Positions 47,401 through 62,372 of a stretch of DNA of 64,000 bases are shown here, piece by piece. Position 1 is the first letter of the stretch; the number at the start of each line of letters is the position of its first letter. The position numbers were made by a program, and so were the translations under genes. The stretch comes from Haematococcus lacustris (lineage: Eukaryota > Chlorophyta > Chlorophyceae > Chlamydomonadales > Haematococcaceae). A model generated the notes under the pieces. The model saw only the letters and a list, made by a program, of their open reading frames with translations, did no database searches and was not told where the DNA came from. The stretch covers positions 12,127,190 to 12,191,189 of the forward strand of contig JASKMD010000006.1 in NCBI GenBank assembly GCA_030144725.1. Reading direction: 5' to 3'.

Positions 47401-50400
47401 TGAAGCATGCAAACCGTTTTGCAGCCAAGAGGGGGTGTGCTTACAACCATCAGGGAGTGTGCTATCATGCCACAATATAGTCCTTCACCATGTCAGATAA
47501 ATCTGGCAGGGTCAGTGTCAGGCGGCAGCTGTCTCTTTCACCAGTTGAGACGAGGTGGCAGGGTCCTGCTGTTGCCCAGCAGGCGCAGCTCCTGATGCTG
47601 CCGAGGGAGTGGAGGTGGAGGAGGGGGAGGTGGGGGAGGGGCTGCCAGCCAACTGCGCAGCAAGCACAGCCAGCTGCTGGTCCAGGTATGAGAACTCTGC
47701 CGCCAGCAGCCGTAGCTCAGTGGTAGAGTTTTGACGGGACAGCAAGTCTGCAGCAGGGGCAGGGTAGATAAGTTAGTTACTAGTTTATGTCAGGTAGGTA
47801 GGCAGGCAGGCAGTTGCAGCGCTGACTGCCATACGCACCATTGACATCAGATCCTAAGATGTCCACAGCCTCATCCTCCAAGGCGCTGAAAGTGTACTCC
47901 AGCTCAATCTGGAGCGTGCGAATGGCTAGGGCCCGACTCAACCGCAGCACTTCCTGCACCCATGTGCCATAGCAGCAGGCAGATAAGCTGGCAGGCAGGC
48001 CGGCAGGCCGGCAGGCCGGCAGGCCGGCAGGCGGGCATCACGTGGAATGTCAGGAAGGGTGATTATTACTACCTGTTTTCCTCACCGCGTCCATGGTCTT
48101 GAGCTGGAAAGGCATGGTGGCGCGACCCTCAGGCGCCCGCGCTCGCCGCAACTGCACATCCCTTGCCCGGGCTGCCTCCCTCAGGCGCTGCTCTGTTGCA
48201 TCCAGCTCCAGACTCAGCTGGCTGATGGCCTGCAACCAGGTGGGCAGGCTAGGGCAGACTTGCTCCACCCTGTGAGCCCAACTTGGTCTACCCTTACCTC
48301 CTCTGACCTCCCTAAGGCCTACCTGGCCACACCGGCAGCAGGCTATGGCGGGCCTGTCTCACCCTGCAAGCACAGCCTAGCCTCCCTCAACCACCTGCCA
48401 TGAGTGCAGCGGCTGGTCAGGGACAACTGGCTGTCTCTGTCAGGCCATGTCTGCTGCTCATTATGGCTAAGCCATGATTAAGGCAGATGGACAGGGACAG
48501 GCCAGCTGCTACTGCTGCTGCTGCTCCAAGGCCCTCCGCTCAACACACATTGCCAAAGGGAGCAGGTACCCTTGCTTTTGCCTCGAGCATCTGCCCAACA
48601 TGGTGCACACTCATAACAGGAATGCCAGGTGGCTGTCAACGCCTGCTCTTCTGCAACCTATGGTGCTAGAGACCCTGGCAGCGCACCTCCCAAGCCCTGC
48701 CCACTTTCCTCCTACATGCCATCACCCTCTCCTTCCGCCTCCACCTCCCTCATCACCCACCAGCGCAGCTGCCACTGCAGCTGCCACCAGCGCAGCTGCC
48801 ACCCACCCACTAGCTCTGCCGCGCATCGGGCTGCCTCCCTCACCACTCACCAGCTCGCTGTCCCTCCGAGTGGACATGGGAAGGGGCAGGTCCGGGCTGA
48901 GGGCTGGCTCCCTGACGCGCGTCCCTCCTCCGTTCAGCCGGTACCACAGGCCCTTAAGGTAGGCACCCGTCTGCTTCACCAGGTCAACCAGCTCCGTCTC
49001 CCGGGCCTTGCGCAGTGCAGGCTTAATGCGCATGGCCACAAACTGAGCGGGGCAGGGCAGGGCAGGGCAGGGCGGAACACATGGGGTCATGCTGTGTCAT
49101 GTAATGGTATGCCAGACTAGAAATGGGTAAGAGAGCACGGCCTTGGAGAAACAGATGTCAGTAGATCATCCAGGATATGCATAGCATTGGGAGTGCAGAG
49201 ATGAAGTGTGAACGCAAGGCAGGGTTGTTATCCTGTGCAAAAGCAGCATGGATGCACACGGGTGATATGTAAGATCCGGGTAGTGTTTGAGATTCTAGAG
49301 TGAGGCACGTATGTTTGGAAAGGGGCAGACGCAGGCAAGATGGGGACATGGAGGGCATAGGTAGGGTCAAAGGCAGGTACAGGCAGGCAGCAGCACAGAC
49401 AGCACTGCCCCTGCCTGCTTTGCTGTCCCCTGCCAACCCTGCACTCCTTGCGTCAGGGATAGCCGACTGGTTTGACAGTGTTGGGGCTGACGTGGGATGC
49501 GCACCTGCTCCGCCACCTTCTCTGCCTGCCCCAGCTTCTCAATGCCACTAGCCAGCTGCTGCGCAGCTTCCTGCCCGGCGGAGGGGAGCAGCAAGCTGCT
49601 GGCAGCTGGACCTTGGCCCGCCCCGCTGGCGCTGCCCATGGCAGCCCCAGGTGATGATGTCCCCGTCTGTGGGCTGGCTGCTGTGGGGAGTCCAGCCAGA
49701 CTGGCTGCGATAGCTGGGGTAGCCGGGTTGGAACCGGAGTCCTGGATGGCAGCATTGGGTAGGCTGCTCCTTAGGTAGCGGGCATTGCGCTGGTCTAGGG
49801 CCATCATGGCGGCTGCCTCACTGCATTCCACACAGGCACGGGAGCAGGAGCTGTCAGACAACAGGCAGGCAAGCCGGCAAGCTGGTCGGCTGGCAAGCTA
49901 GCAGGCAGGAGGGTCAGCATGTGAATAAGCAGGCAAGAAGGCTGGGGCTGGTCTGCAGCATCGTGTGGTTGGGCAGTGATGGCCCAGGCCCTAGTGAAAG
50001 CATACTGGGAGGGGTATGCAGGGCATACGTGGGGAAGGGCAGGTGTGGCAACTCCATAGCCAAGCGTTCACGCAGCTCCATGGCATAGCGGCGGGCTGTG
50101 TCCCGCACCACCTGCTCCACATTCAGCGCTCCACTTCCACCTGTGCTGCTGCTGCTGTTGTTGCTGCTGCTTTTGCTGCTGCTGGTGGGGGCAGCGGGCA
50201 GGATGGAGGCCAGGCCTGATGGAAGCGTGCGAAGTCCAACCTGGAGCAGAGCAGGGGCAAAGCAGGGTGGGGTGGGCCTCAGCTAAAAGGGAGAGCTGGG
50301 CTGGGCTGGGCTGGGCTGGGCTAGGCTGGGCTGGGCTGGGCTGGGCTGGGCTGGGCTGGGCTGGGCTGGGCTGGGCTGGGCTGGGCTGGGCTGGGCTGGG

Positions 50401-51313
50401 CTGGGCTGGGCTGGGCTGGGCTGGGCTGGCACACCCGTTCTGACCTTAAGCTGCTCTGCTGTCAGCAGCATCTCTGACACAATCTCCACTGCTTCTTTAC
50501 GCCTCTCTTGCTCCTCAAGCTCCAGGTCCTTGATGACGGACTCGTCCATGTCTGTCATCCAGCAGCCACATGGTGCACAAAGAATCATTGCAGTAGGCCC
50601 ATGCACAGCTTTTGACGAAGCAAGGGCCTTGCCAATACCTATGTGTCACGACCTCTGCCTTGGCTGCTATACCCCAAAATCCTGACCCAGCTCCCATCAG
50701 CCTAGCAATGCAGCTGCTGTGGCCACACACACTGTAAGACATGTCCGTTGCAACACCTTCTGTGATGCTCTGAGTGGCTGGCGTGTAGACAGGGGAGGGC
50801 AGGCGTAGGAGGAACTTTGCACGAACAAAATTTCTGTAGAGCGCTCGCAGCTCTATCAGGGAGTTGAGACGTGCCCTGCGAGATGCTGCTCTGGCAAGAG
50901 CATCGACGTGCCCCGCCCAGGCAGTAGTAGGCGTGGTCACGGAGCTGCGCATTACGCGGTGCAACAGCGACAGAATACAGTTCAACCCAATTGACACTTG
51001 TTGCTGCGTGTACGTGATCCGCACCTCGCTGCAGATGCGGTCAGTGCCCAGCGGTCAGTACCAAGGTCACGGTCTTGCAAGGTACGGAACCCTCTGACAC
51101 ACGGCGATGCTGGCAATTGCCTGCGCACGCGTCCAACCCTTTCGTCGTCGCATCAACGACTTGGACAAGCTGTAGCCTTTCAGGAGCAATCACCTGGTCT
51201 GCAGCTGCGCTCGCGGCAGCGCTAATGACTCCCGCGGAGCTCTTACTCCAACGGGCACGTCGCGCCAGGCTTGCGCCCCGCGCGCGTGCTGTGCTAAGCT
51301 TTCCATCGCTAGG
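44436..51313 (-). CDS. LETM1-like protein
   Basis: Exons on the minus strand: 51028-50757, 50551-50445, 50240-50029, 49850-49505, 49042-48851, 48229-48086, 47953-47839, 47747-47542, 47314-47165, 46727-46613, 46249-46051, 45531-44760 and 44570-44436, all phase-consistent. A short first exon probably begins at the ATG near 51311. The LETM1 signature is in the exon at 46.2k: [20 protein letters not shown] then [20 protein letters not shown], a membrane segment followed by SFFPSCF. The N-terminal part is helical and low-complexity (Ser/Gln/Gly runs). The C-terminal exons are a Ser-rich disordered region and a short coiled coil ([15 protein letters not shown]). LETM1 proteins act in organelle membranes in cation/proton balance. 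The long N-terminal extension is like the plant LETM1-like branch; compartment is not assigned. Confidence 0.75.
46998..47165. repeat. (CCCCA)n microsatellite
   Basis: About 33 pentamers with two CCCTA variants. It starts right at the donor of the LETM1-like exon 47314-47165. Confidence 0.92.
50296..50429. repeat. (CTGGG)n microsatellite
   Basis: About 27 pentamers in the LETM1-like intron between 50445 and 50240. Confidence 0.92.
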
Positions 51314-51998
51314 CTAAACGGTGGTGCAGTTCAAAGCGTCGATGTGCCTGTTCATAAAACTATTTCATCGTCATGCCACTTTACATTCAATTTTCTTGTA
51401 TGCGTGCCAGTAATGCAAGATCACATGTATCAGTGCGTAATTAGATGTCGGCCTAGCAGCCTAACGGCTGACGGCTTAAGCGGTGTAAGCCACATCATCA
51501 GATGTAATTACACGCTCAAACTTTGTATTTACATGTAGCTTCTGCATGCTAGCTGGCGAGGCCGAGGCCCTGGCGCGGGGCAGCTCGAGACCGAAGCCAG
51601 CGGCCACGGAGCGTAGCGACGTCCATGCGAGGGGCATGGGACAGTCGAGGGGTGTAGGACAAGCAAGCGCTTAAGGGTTGAATGGAGAAGCACAACCGAG
51701 ATTGTGAGGCAGATGATAGCAGGCATGACTTTCGAATTATAGGGTGCGCAACCAGCCACTTAAACGTTTGCAAGAACAAGCCCCATTCACACCACCGAAC
51801 ATGACCGTTCCAACTTGAGAAGCAAAGAAAGTAGGTAAGAGAGGAAGTCCCCAACCTACTGCCAACACAATGATTGCAGGCTCGCCAAGCAAGCTTGACT
51901 CATGACCAAAGTAACCTCGATTGTTGAGCTGCAAATCCAAGTGTCAGGTGTGTGTCTCGTCAGCTCTGTTATACAGCGGTGACAGTGATAAACAGAGG
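51314..51998. other. Intergenic between LETM1-like 5' end and helicase 3' end
   Basis: Apart from the small LINE tail I see no gene. It should contain the LETM1-like promoter and the helicase 3' UTR. Confidence 0.4.
51443..51505 (+). mobile_element. 51-bp LINE 3'-end insertion with target duplication
   Basis: Same tail as 42314-42366. It is flanked by agatgt at 51443-51448 and 51500-51505, so it is an extremely 5'-truncated retrotransposition of the LINE family seen at 41.7k. It lies in the interval upstream of the LETM1-like gene. Confidence 0.7.
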
Positions 51999-56336
<4,338 letters not shown>

Positions 56337-58933
56337 TTTGCCACAAGTGAAGGTGCAAGAGAGTTTTGGCTAGGAAAGCATGACCATGAGCTGACGGTTG
56401 CACGGTTGTTGCTGAGTTGTGGCTGCCAATCTTACAAAGCAGTGAAGCATCACTATAGAGTGCAAACCATTGTGTGCGAATAGCTTGGAATAGACTAGCG
56501 AAATCGGTGGCCAAAAACACCCACGGATACGCAAACGCCAGAGGCAGAGTATACTACAGCACTGCCATGTGTAGCAGTAAGTCAATAATGATATTTTTGC
56601 GAATTGAATAGATTCCTAGGTTTTCCATGACCATTTCATGTATTGCTTGCATGTTGGGAAAGAGTCGTCTTTGCCCTGTTGCCATTCGTGAGAAGTAGCA
56701 TAGGTCAGCTCACAGTGAAGCAAGTATGCAAAACCGTGGGCTTCGAGACGGCAGAAACCTGCTCGCGTGCTAGCGCTTTCCCTTCTTACTACGCTGTTAA
56801 GGATGGATCCCGCGAGTGAGTGCACACAGTGGCACAGGTGCAACATGTCCGCTGCTCGAGCCGCGTGCCCGACCTGTGCCGCTTCGCAGTTCCTTACTAC
56901 AATACTGATGCTGGTAACAAGATGATGTTGGCAACCTGCGTGCAAAGTAAGCGCGCTTCGCAGCACGTGCTGCAAGTCAGGCTCTCAGTGGCTGGCTCAG
57001 TGGTGGTTGTGCTTTCTGCCACACTGGTTCAGGCTCTCCCTTGCGGTACAGCATCATGCACTCCACTGCTCCCCGGCTTCAAGACAGTGATGGCAGAGGA
57101 TTGGGCCCCTTTGGAGTATACAAGACAGACACCGCTCATCGTAAAACGATAGAGTCCACATCTCGAGGTAGTCATTTGCCCCGCTCTAAATGCGTGTCCA
57201 CTTACAAAGCAGGCAGCCAGCTCGTTGTCAGCACACCTTGAGACTGCCTCCAAGCATCCAGGCTGCGTGCCTGTGTTGTTCTTTTCATTGCCCGAGGTGC
57301 ACTGCATGGCCACTGGCACCTGCATGCAGACAGCCGGGTGTTCTATGCAGCATCCTTCAACAGTGCAACTCCCCGAATATCTCGACCATGGTCTTCGCCT
57401 GTGGTGGACGCTTTCTATGACGTGGAAAGGTGCGCTGAGCAGCACGATCAGGCTAGCAGGGCATCAGCCCCAGGCATGGAAGCGTCTCAATCCGCCACAT
57501 GCGGCTAGCCAGTGCCAGGCCAGCCCATGAGGTCAGGCCTGACCACTATGGCAGCCTGTAGCATTGCCCTGGGAGCCCACCCAGCCCATGTGACGAAGAA
57601 CTCCACCCGCTGCTCCCACCCGCCCCAGCAAAGCTTGGTTATCACAGCTGTCTCGTGCTGGCCACAAGGCATACATGGTGCATGTGGCTCAAAAAGAGGA
57701 TTTGAACATGGTACCCACCTGCTTGACCCCACCCACTGTGGCACCTGATTCCCAGCTTATCACTGAGAAACAGTGCAACTGAAGCCCGTGCTCTGCGCAA
57801 TAACAAACCAAAGGTGCCATTGACATGCCGGATGCTAGTCTCAGCTGCTCTCCACACTGCCTTCTGGGTCATGGGTTGAAATTGAGGCTGTGTCCGGGGG
57901 GCGGCCCTGCCCCCTCCTTCAGGACCCCTGCTGCTGCTGCTGACATGTAGGCTTAAGGATGCCCATCCCTCCACCCTGAGCCGCGCCCTGGCCTGGACAC
58001 CCAGGAAGGTGCGGAGCTGTGAGCAGCTGCAGCTGTAGGGTTCCGTGTTGTCTGGGCTGTAGTAGTATCGCTTGTCTGGGCTGTAGTAGTATACTCGGCC
58101 GGCTCAGAGTCACACCAAGTTCACACCACGTTCCAAAATATCTTTGTACAGCAGGCCCAGCCCGTTCACAACGCTATGCAGGAACGTAACCTGCTGCCGT
58201 GCCTGTTGATTGTGGGTGGTCAGCTCCAGGGATTGCAACCCTGGCATGAGACTCTTAGCGATCCCAAGCAAGCATGCACCCTGTGGCAGCTGCCTGACCC
58301 ACAGGGCTTGTTCACAGGCACCAAGGGTCTACCCGCCAAACACAAACAATTGAAGAGTGCAGGATCATGCACTGTCAGTTGAGCACATTGTGCAAGCGAC
58401 CCCGCGTGGAGGAGGTGGATGCCTTGCGATTAATGCGTGATGTACTCGAGCCCTCATAAGCCGTTGACACGGTGTACACACCCCTGACTGCCACCTAGCT
58501 CCTTACGACAAAGACATGCAAGCACAAAGCACCTGCTGATGTGGCCGGTCTATTGCGGCTGACAAGTCTTAGCGAAGGTCACAGAAGGCCCTTCCCAGAG
58601 CTGCCCACCTGCCTGGCAGAAGGGTGAAGGGACAGGTCATGAATTAGATGCTTGCCAGCTGATAACAGGGCTTGTGAGTGGCTGTCAGTAGCAGGACGTC
58701 AGCAAGGTAGGCATAAAAGAAAGTCAGTAGAGTGAAAGACCTGGGTGCAGCAGAGCAGCAGCAACCGCCTGCACAAGCAGATGCAGATGCCTTCCCTTAT
58801 CAAGGCCCTGGCTGCAAGGCTCCCCTGGAGTCGGCTTCTGGTGCCGGCTGTGCTGCACACCAGGGTTCAAGGGCAGGCAGGCTAGGTCCTGGGTCACAGC
58901 TGTGTGTGGTGTCGCCCCTTGCAGTACTCCGTC
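56337..58933. other. 2.6-kb interval with no recognised gene
   Basis: An ATG at 56803 opens a short frame (MDPASECTQW) that meets a donor-like GTGAGT, and other short frames exist on both strands, but none carries a family motif. A 30-bp tandem duplication (ttgtctgggctgtagtagta) lies at 58046-58093. The helicase promoter and the 5' end of the SHIPPO gene should be here. Confidence 0.35.
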
Positions 58934-61900
58934 ATGACTGCCAAGTTCAAACGCTTCCACGATCCCCCTGCAGGCCAGGTAAGGTGACGTGGGCTGGGCC
59001 AGGCTGAGGTGGCAAGGACTGGGCTGAGGTGGGCAGGGCTGAGCTGCTGAGCTTTATCAGACGGGCTGTAAGGGTCCTGCGGGAAAGGAAGCCTTGCAGC
59101 CTTGGGAGGGCACGAGGCTAGGCTGCTCCTGTTCTGCTGCGTGCTCCCTTGAGGGTCCTGCACTGCTGTGTAGCCATGCCCACCTGGGCCAGACCCCTGC
59201 CCTGCTGATGATGCGAGCTAGCATATGATGACCTGGGGGGGAAACGCCCACGACACCCCTTCATACCCCCTCCGCAACCCCTCCACACTCCACCACACAC
59301 CCTCCACACACCCTCCACACACCCCTACCGCACCCCTACCATGCCCATGCTGCAGGGCAGTGACGTAATGTACGACCTTGACCGCGGCACCAAAGCCACC
59401 CTGCACACGGCTATGCTCCAGTCGCCGATCGCTTATCGCAACGTGGGCGCGCAGCCTGTGGGCCCCAGCGTGATGAAGCCTGGGTCGGCAGCAGGGCGCA
59501 GCAGGGAGGAGCGGTGGGCACACATGGGGCCAGGCACCTATGACACGCGGTTGCCACATGAGGTACAGACCTCCACCTGCTTGGACACAAGGTGGGCAGG
59601 GCGGAGGCCATGCAACCGTGCAGCCTGGGCTAGGACGCTGTTCCAACACTCCACAAAGAGCTGGGTACTGCACAAGGATTTCGCGCTCCACAAACGCTGA
59701 CACAACCTGAGGTCCCTTCAGATTGATAGCAGCGTCACACCCAGCTCCCTTTGCCGCTTGTCGCTGCTGTCAGTTACTGGGCCATGTTGTTGGGCAGTGT
59801 TGGTCAGCTGCTGGGCAATGGCAGGAGTCTGCCTGGCCAAAGTCGACCCTGGGTAGCTAATGGCAGCAGCTAGTGTGGGATGAAGATAGCTGGGCTTTAG
59901 CTGGGTCCCAAAGGTGCCACCTGTGCCCACCTGTGCCACTGCCCTGGCAGCTTGAAGCAGGGGAGATTCACAACCTGGCCCCCTCTTCAGCCCAGTTTTA
60001 CTCCGTTCCTTTGCCCTTGGTAGGCTGGGTGGGCTCAGCTGCCGGCTCAGCCTTGGTGCGCTTGGCTGGCGAGGGAGTGCTGGGCCCTGGCTCCGAGGCT
60101 GCAGGCTGTGTGGCTGCCTGGCTGCTGCGTGGGGCCTGGGGGGGCTTGCGGGGGGCCACTACAGGGCACCACATCATGCCCCGCACTGGCTGGTCACGCA
60201 GCTGGCTCCAGGCTGGGCGCACTAGGCGGGCTTCCACCTGCCCTGCTGGGGGCTTCCAGCCTGCAGGCCTGGTGGCCCTGCGCTTGTTCAGCTGCCTCTC
60301 ACAGGGCTGCTGGCCATTCACCGCTGAGCTGACCCGGCTGGTGCGGTGCTCATCCACAAGCACTACCCTACCCCGCCGCTGGTCTGTGCCCCTGGGCCTG
60401 CACAGCACCTTGCAGCAGGCACGCAACACCGCATCAGCACCCCACCCTCCCGCTGTGCCAATGCTAGCTGCTCCAAAGAACACCACCAGCTGCTTGGCAT
60501 GCCCATGGCGCTCCATGGACACCTCGGACATGTCCTCCTCCAACTGCAGCCATGCACACAAGGCTCACACATGGTGGCTGACATGGTGGCACCAGGTTAG
60601 GCATGGCACAGCCAACTACTCATTCACTTCATGCCATCCCTCCACTTCCAAATGCACCACCCACCCTCACCTTCTTGAAGAACTGCTCCAGTGTCCGGTC
60701 CTGAGCTCCGTACAGCCTCAGCCGCTGCTCTGCCCACTTGGGTTCCAGGTACACCTCCCACACCGCGTCCCAGGTGGCCAGGGTGACGGTGATGTGCTTC
60801 AGGTTGGCCTCCAGGGAGGTGCCGGCTGAGCTTGCTGCTGCCAGGTGCTGGAGGTGGGGCTTGCTTGGTGCTAGCCACCGCTCAGTGTCACGGCGGGAGT
60901 TGTTCAGGCCGCTGGCATGCTTCACCTGGCCCTTGGTCAGCTACCACCAGCGCAGCTGGTCTGCCTGCAGCTGGCCTGTCGTCGGATCCCACACCCCTGA
61001 GGCTGCACTGACTGCCTGGGTGACGCCGGGGTCAATGCCCACCCCAATCTGAGTGGCTGGGTTGTACACAAACTCACGCTGCTCAGCTAGGCCCTTGCCA
61101 ATGCGGGGCAGTCCCAACTCATGGGCCGCTACTGCTGCTGCAGCTGGGGCTGCCGCTGGGCTGCTGTTGCTGCTGGAGGGGCCTGCTACTGGGGGTGGGG
61201 CAGGAGGGGTTGGGAGGGGGCGGGTGTAGTGCACACATACACTGACACCATCAGTCTCCACCGTCCGCTCGAACTCAAAGCCTTAGTTGGCCAGCTTGCC
61301 TGTGCTGAACCACCTGTCCCAATGGTTGCTACGGGCTGGCTCTGCGGTGAACACCTTTTCTGTCTCCCTTGTGAGCCCCAGCTGCTGGCACACCCCATGC
61401 AACACCCTGCTGTCCACCTTGACGAAGTGCACCCCTGCCCTGGCCAAGGGGGTGAGGGTGAAGGGGGTGGGGCAGGTCAGGACCCGGGGCCCCACCCTAC
61501 GCCCGCCACGCTTTGGCTTGCCTGGCACGGGTGTGGTGGGGGGCTGCTGCCACTGCTCCAGGCACCTGCACACATGCACCGCATGGCGCATGCAGCAGGG
61601 CAGGGGTACGGTGTCCTGCAAGGACTCTCCCTCCTCCTCTATCAGGTCGTTGACATGCGCCCTGTCCAGGTGGGCAGCCTGCAGCTCGGGGCTGTCAGTG
61701 TTGAGGCTGTACCCACACGTCAGCTTGATGAAGAGCTGAGCCTCGGAGGCATTGCGCCACTAGGCTCATATCTACTAACACCTGCTGATACCTACTTATA
61801 GAGAGGCGATGTCACTCACTCTCGCACTCCCAAAGGGCACTCCGACCAAAGGGCAAAGGGCACTACCACCAATCTCCACCAATTCCCGTCCCTTATATGC

Positions 61901-62372
61901 CTGCCTCCAGGCCTTTGAGCAGCATGGCTTCCCGCTCGCCCCGTTTTGCGCGGGCGCCTGGCGCCTCCAGCCGCTCGGCCTTGGGCTCGACTTGGAGTCC
62001 CGACAAGGACGCCGCGGCCTGGGCGCAGCGCAGCCCCACCATCTCAAAGACGCAGTACTTGCGGCCTCAGGTGCGTTGAGGGGCAGCTGGGCTCAGGGGC
62101 ATGGGGCAGCGGCCAGGGTCTGAGGCAGGGATGGTAGCAGGGGGGTATTGGCCTGAACCCTCCAAGACTGCTGTTGCTGCTGGGCGCCTGGAGGCAGAGG
62201 TAGCCTGCATCCCACGCATTACTTGCCCCTCCCACCTCCCCTGCCCGCCCATAGCCTGCCATTGCCATATGGTGCCACATTGGGTGGGTGGCAAGGGGTG
62301 CTGCTGCTGTGCCCTGTGCAGTATCTGCCCACCTTCTTCAAGCAGAAGGCTGAGGCAGCGCCTGGCAAGTGA
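58934..62372 (+). CDS. SHIPPO/STPG-repeat flagellar-type protein
   Basis: Exons 58934-58978 (start MTAKFKRFHDPPAGQ), 59356-59562, 61911-62070 and 62322-62372 (ending FFKQKAEAAPGK). The exon at 59.4k contains HMGPGTYDTRL, the P-G-P-G-x-Y type SHIPPO/STPGR motif. The exon at 61.9k contains SSMASRSPRFARAP, the Ser-rich S-R-x-x-R-F piece that follows such motifs. These proteins bind microtubules in axonemes. The phase of the second exon (0) does not fit the third (needs 2), so at least one exon is missing between them, exactly where a Fanzor copy is inserted. A possible piece is 59953-60006 (LEAGEIHNLAPSSAQFYSVP), cut by the insertion. The gene may be disrupted or simply have an unrecognised exon. 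The true start may lie further upstream. Confidence 0.6.
60007..61760 (-). mobile_element. Fanzor element copy truncated at both ends
   Basis: The minus-strand copy lacks the RuvC-III end and the 3' module (junction near 60007, inside the Lys-rich linker) and its first exons (junction near 61760). It lies within the SHIPPO gene, antisense. No target duplication is visible at these junctions. Confidence 0.75.
60007..61760 (-). pseudogene. Fanzor-like gene, best-preserved middle part, two nonsense codons
   Basis: Minus strand in order: NASEAQLFIKLTCGYSLNTD, VDSRVLHGVCQQLGL, HWDRWFSTGKLAN then TAA (61285-61283, where other copies have Gln or Lys), GFEFERTVETDGVSVCVHY, a Pro/Ser/Ala linker, IGVGIDPGVTQAVSAASGVW (RuvC-I), then TAG (60943-60941, Lys in the 38k copy), LTKGQVKHASGLNNSRRDTE, VWEVYLEPKWAEQRLRLYG, an intron from about 60672 to 60545, LEEDMSEVSMERHGHAKQLV then VFFGAASIGTAGGWGADAV, VVLVDEHRTSRVSSAVNG (RuvC-II Glu), QLRDQPVRGMMWCPV. 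The V-D-E-H-R-T-S motif followed by a Cys-poor finger is the Fanzor/TnpB layout. It gives the best view of the family between RuvC-I and RuvC-II. Confidence 0.78.

Noticed and set aside
47709..47732. Sequence tagctcagtggtagag resembles a tRNA D-arm
   Set aside because: It lies inside a LETM1-like exon (minus strand, STTELRLL) and no T-arm or acceptor stem follows at tRNA distance.
56616..56975. Minus-strand open frame of 119 codons upstream of the helicase
   Set aside because: No recognisable motif, no splice context, and composition like the surrounding intergenic DNA.
60941..61283. In-frame TAA and TAG in a Fanzor copy at Gln/Lys positions, suggesting stop-codon reassignment as in some ulvophyte algae
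   Set aside because: Host genes in the window end normally at TAA, TAG and TGA, and the exons of ValRS, helicase and cyclase contain no in-frame TAA or TAG. The stops are inactivating mutations.
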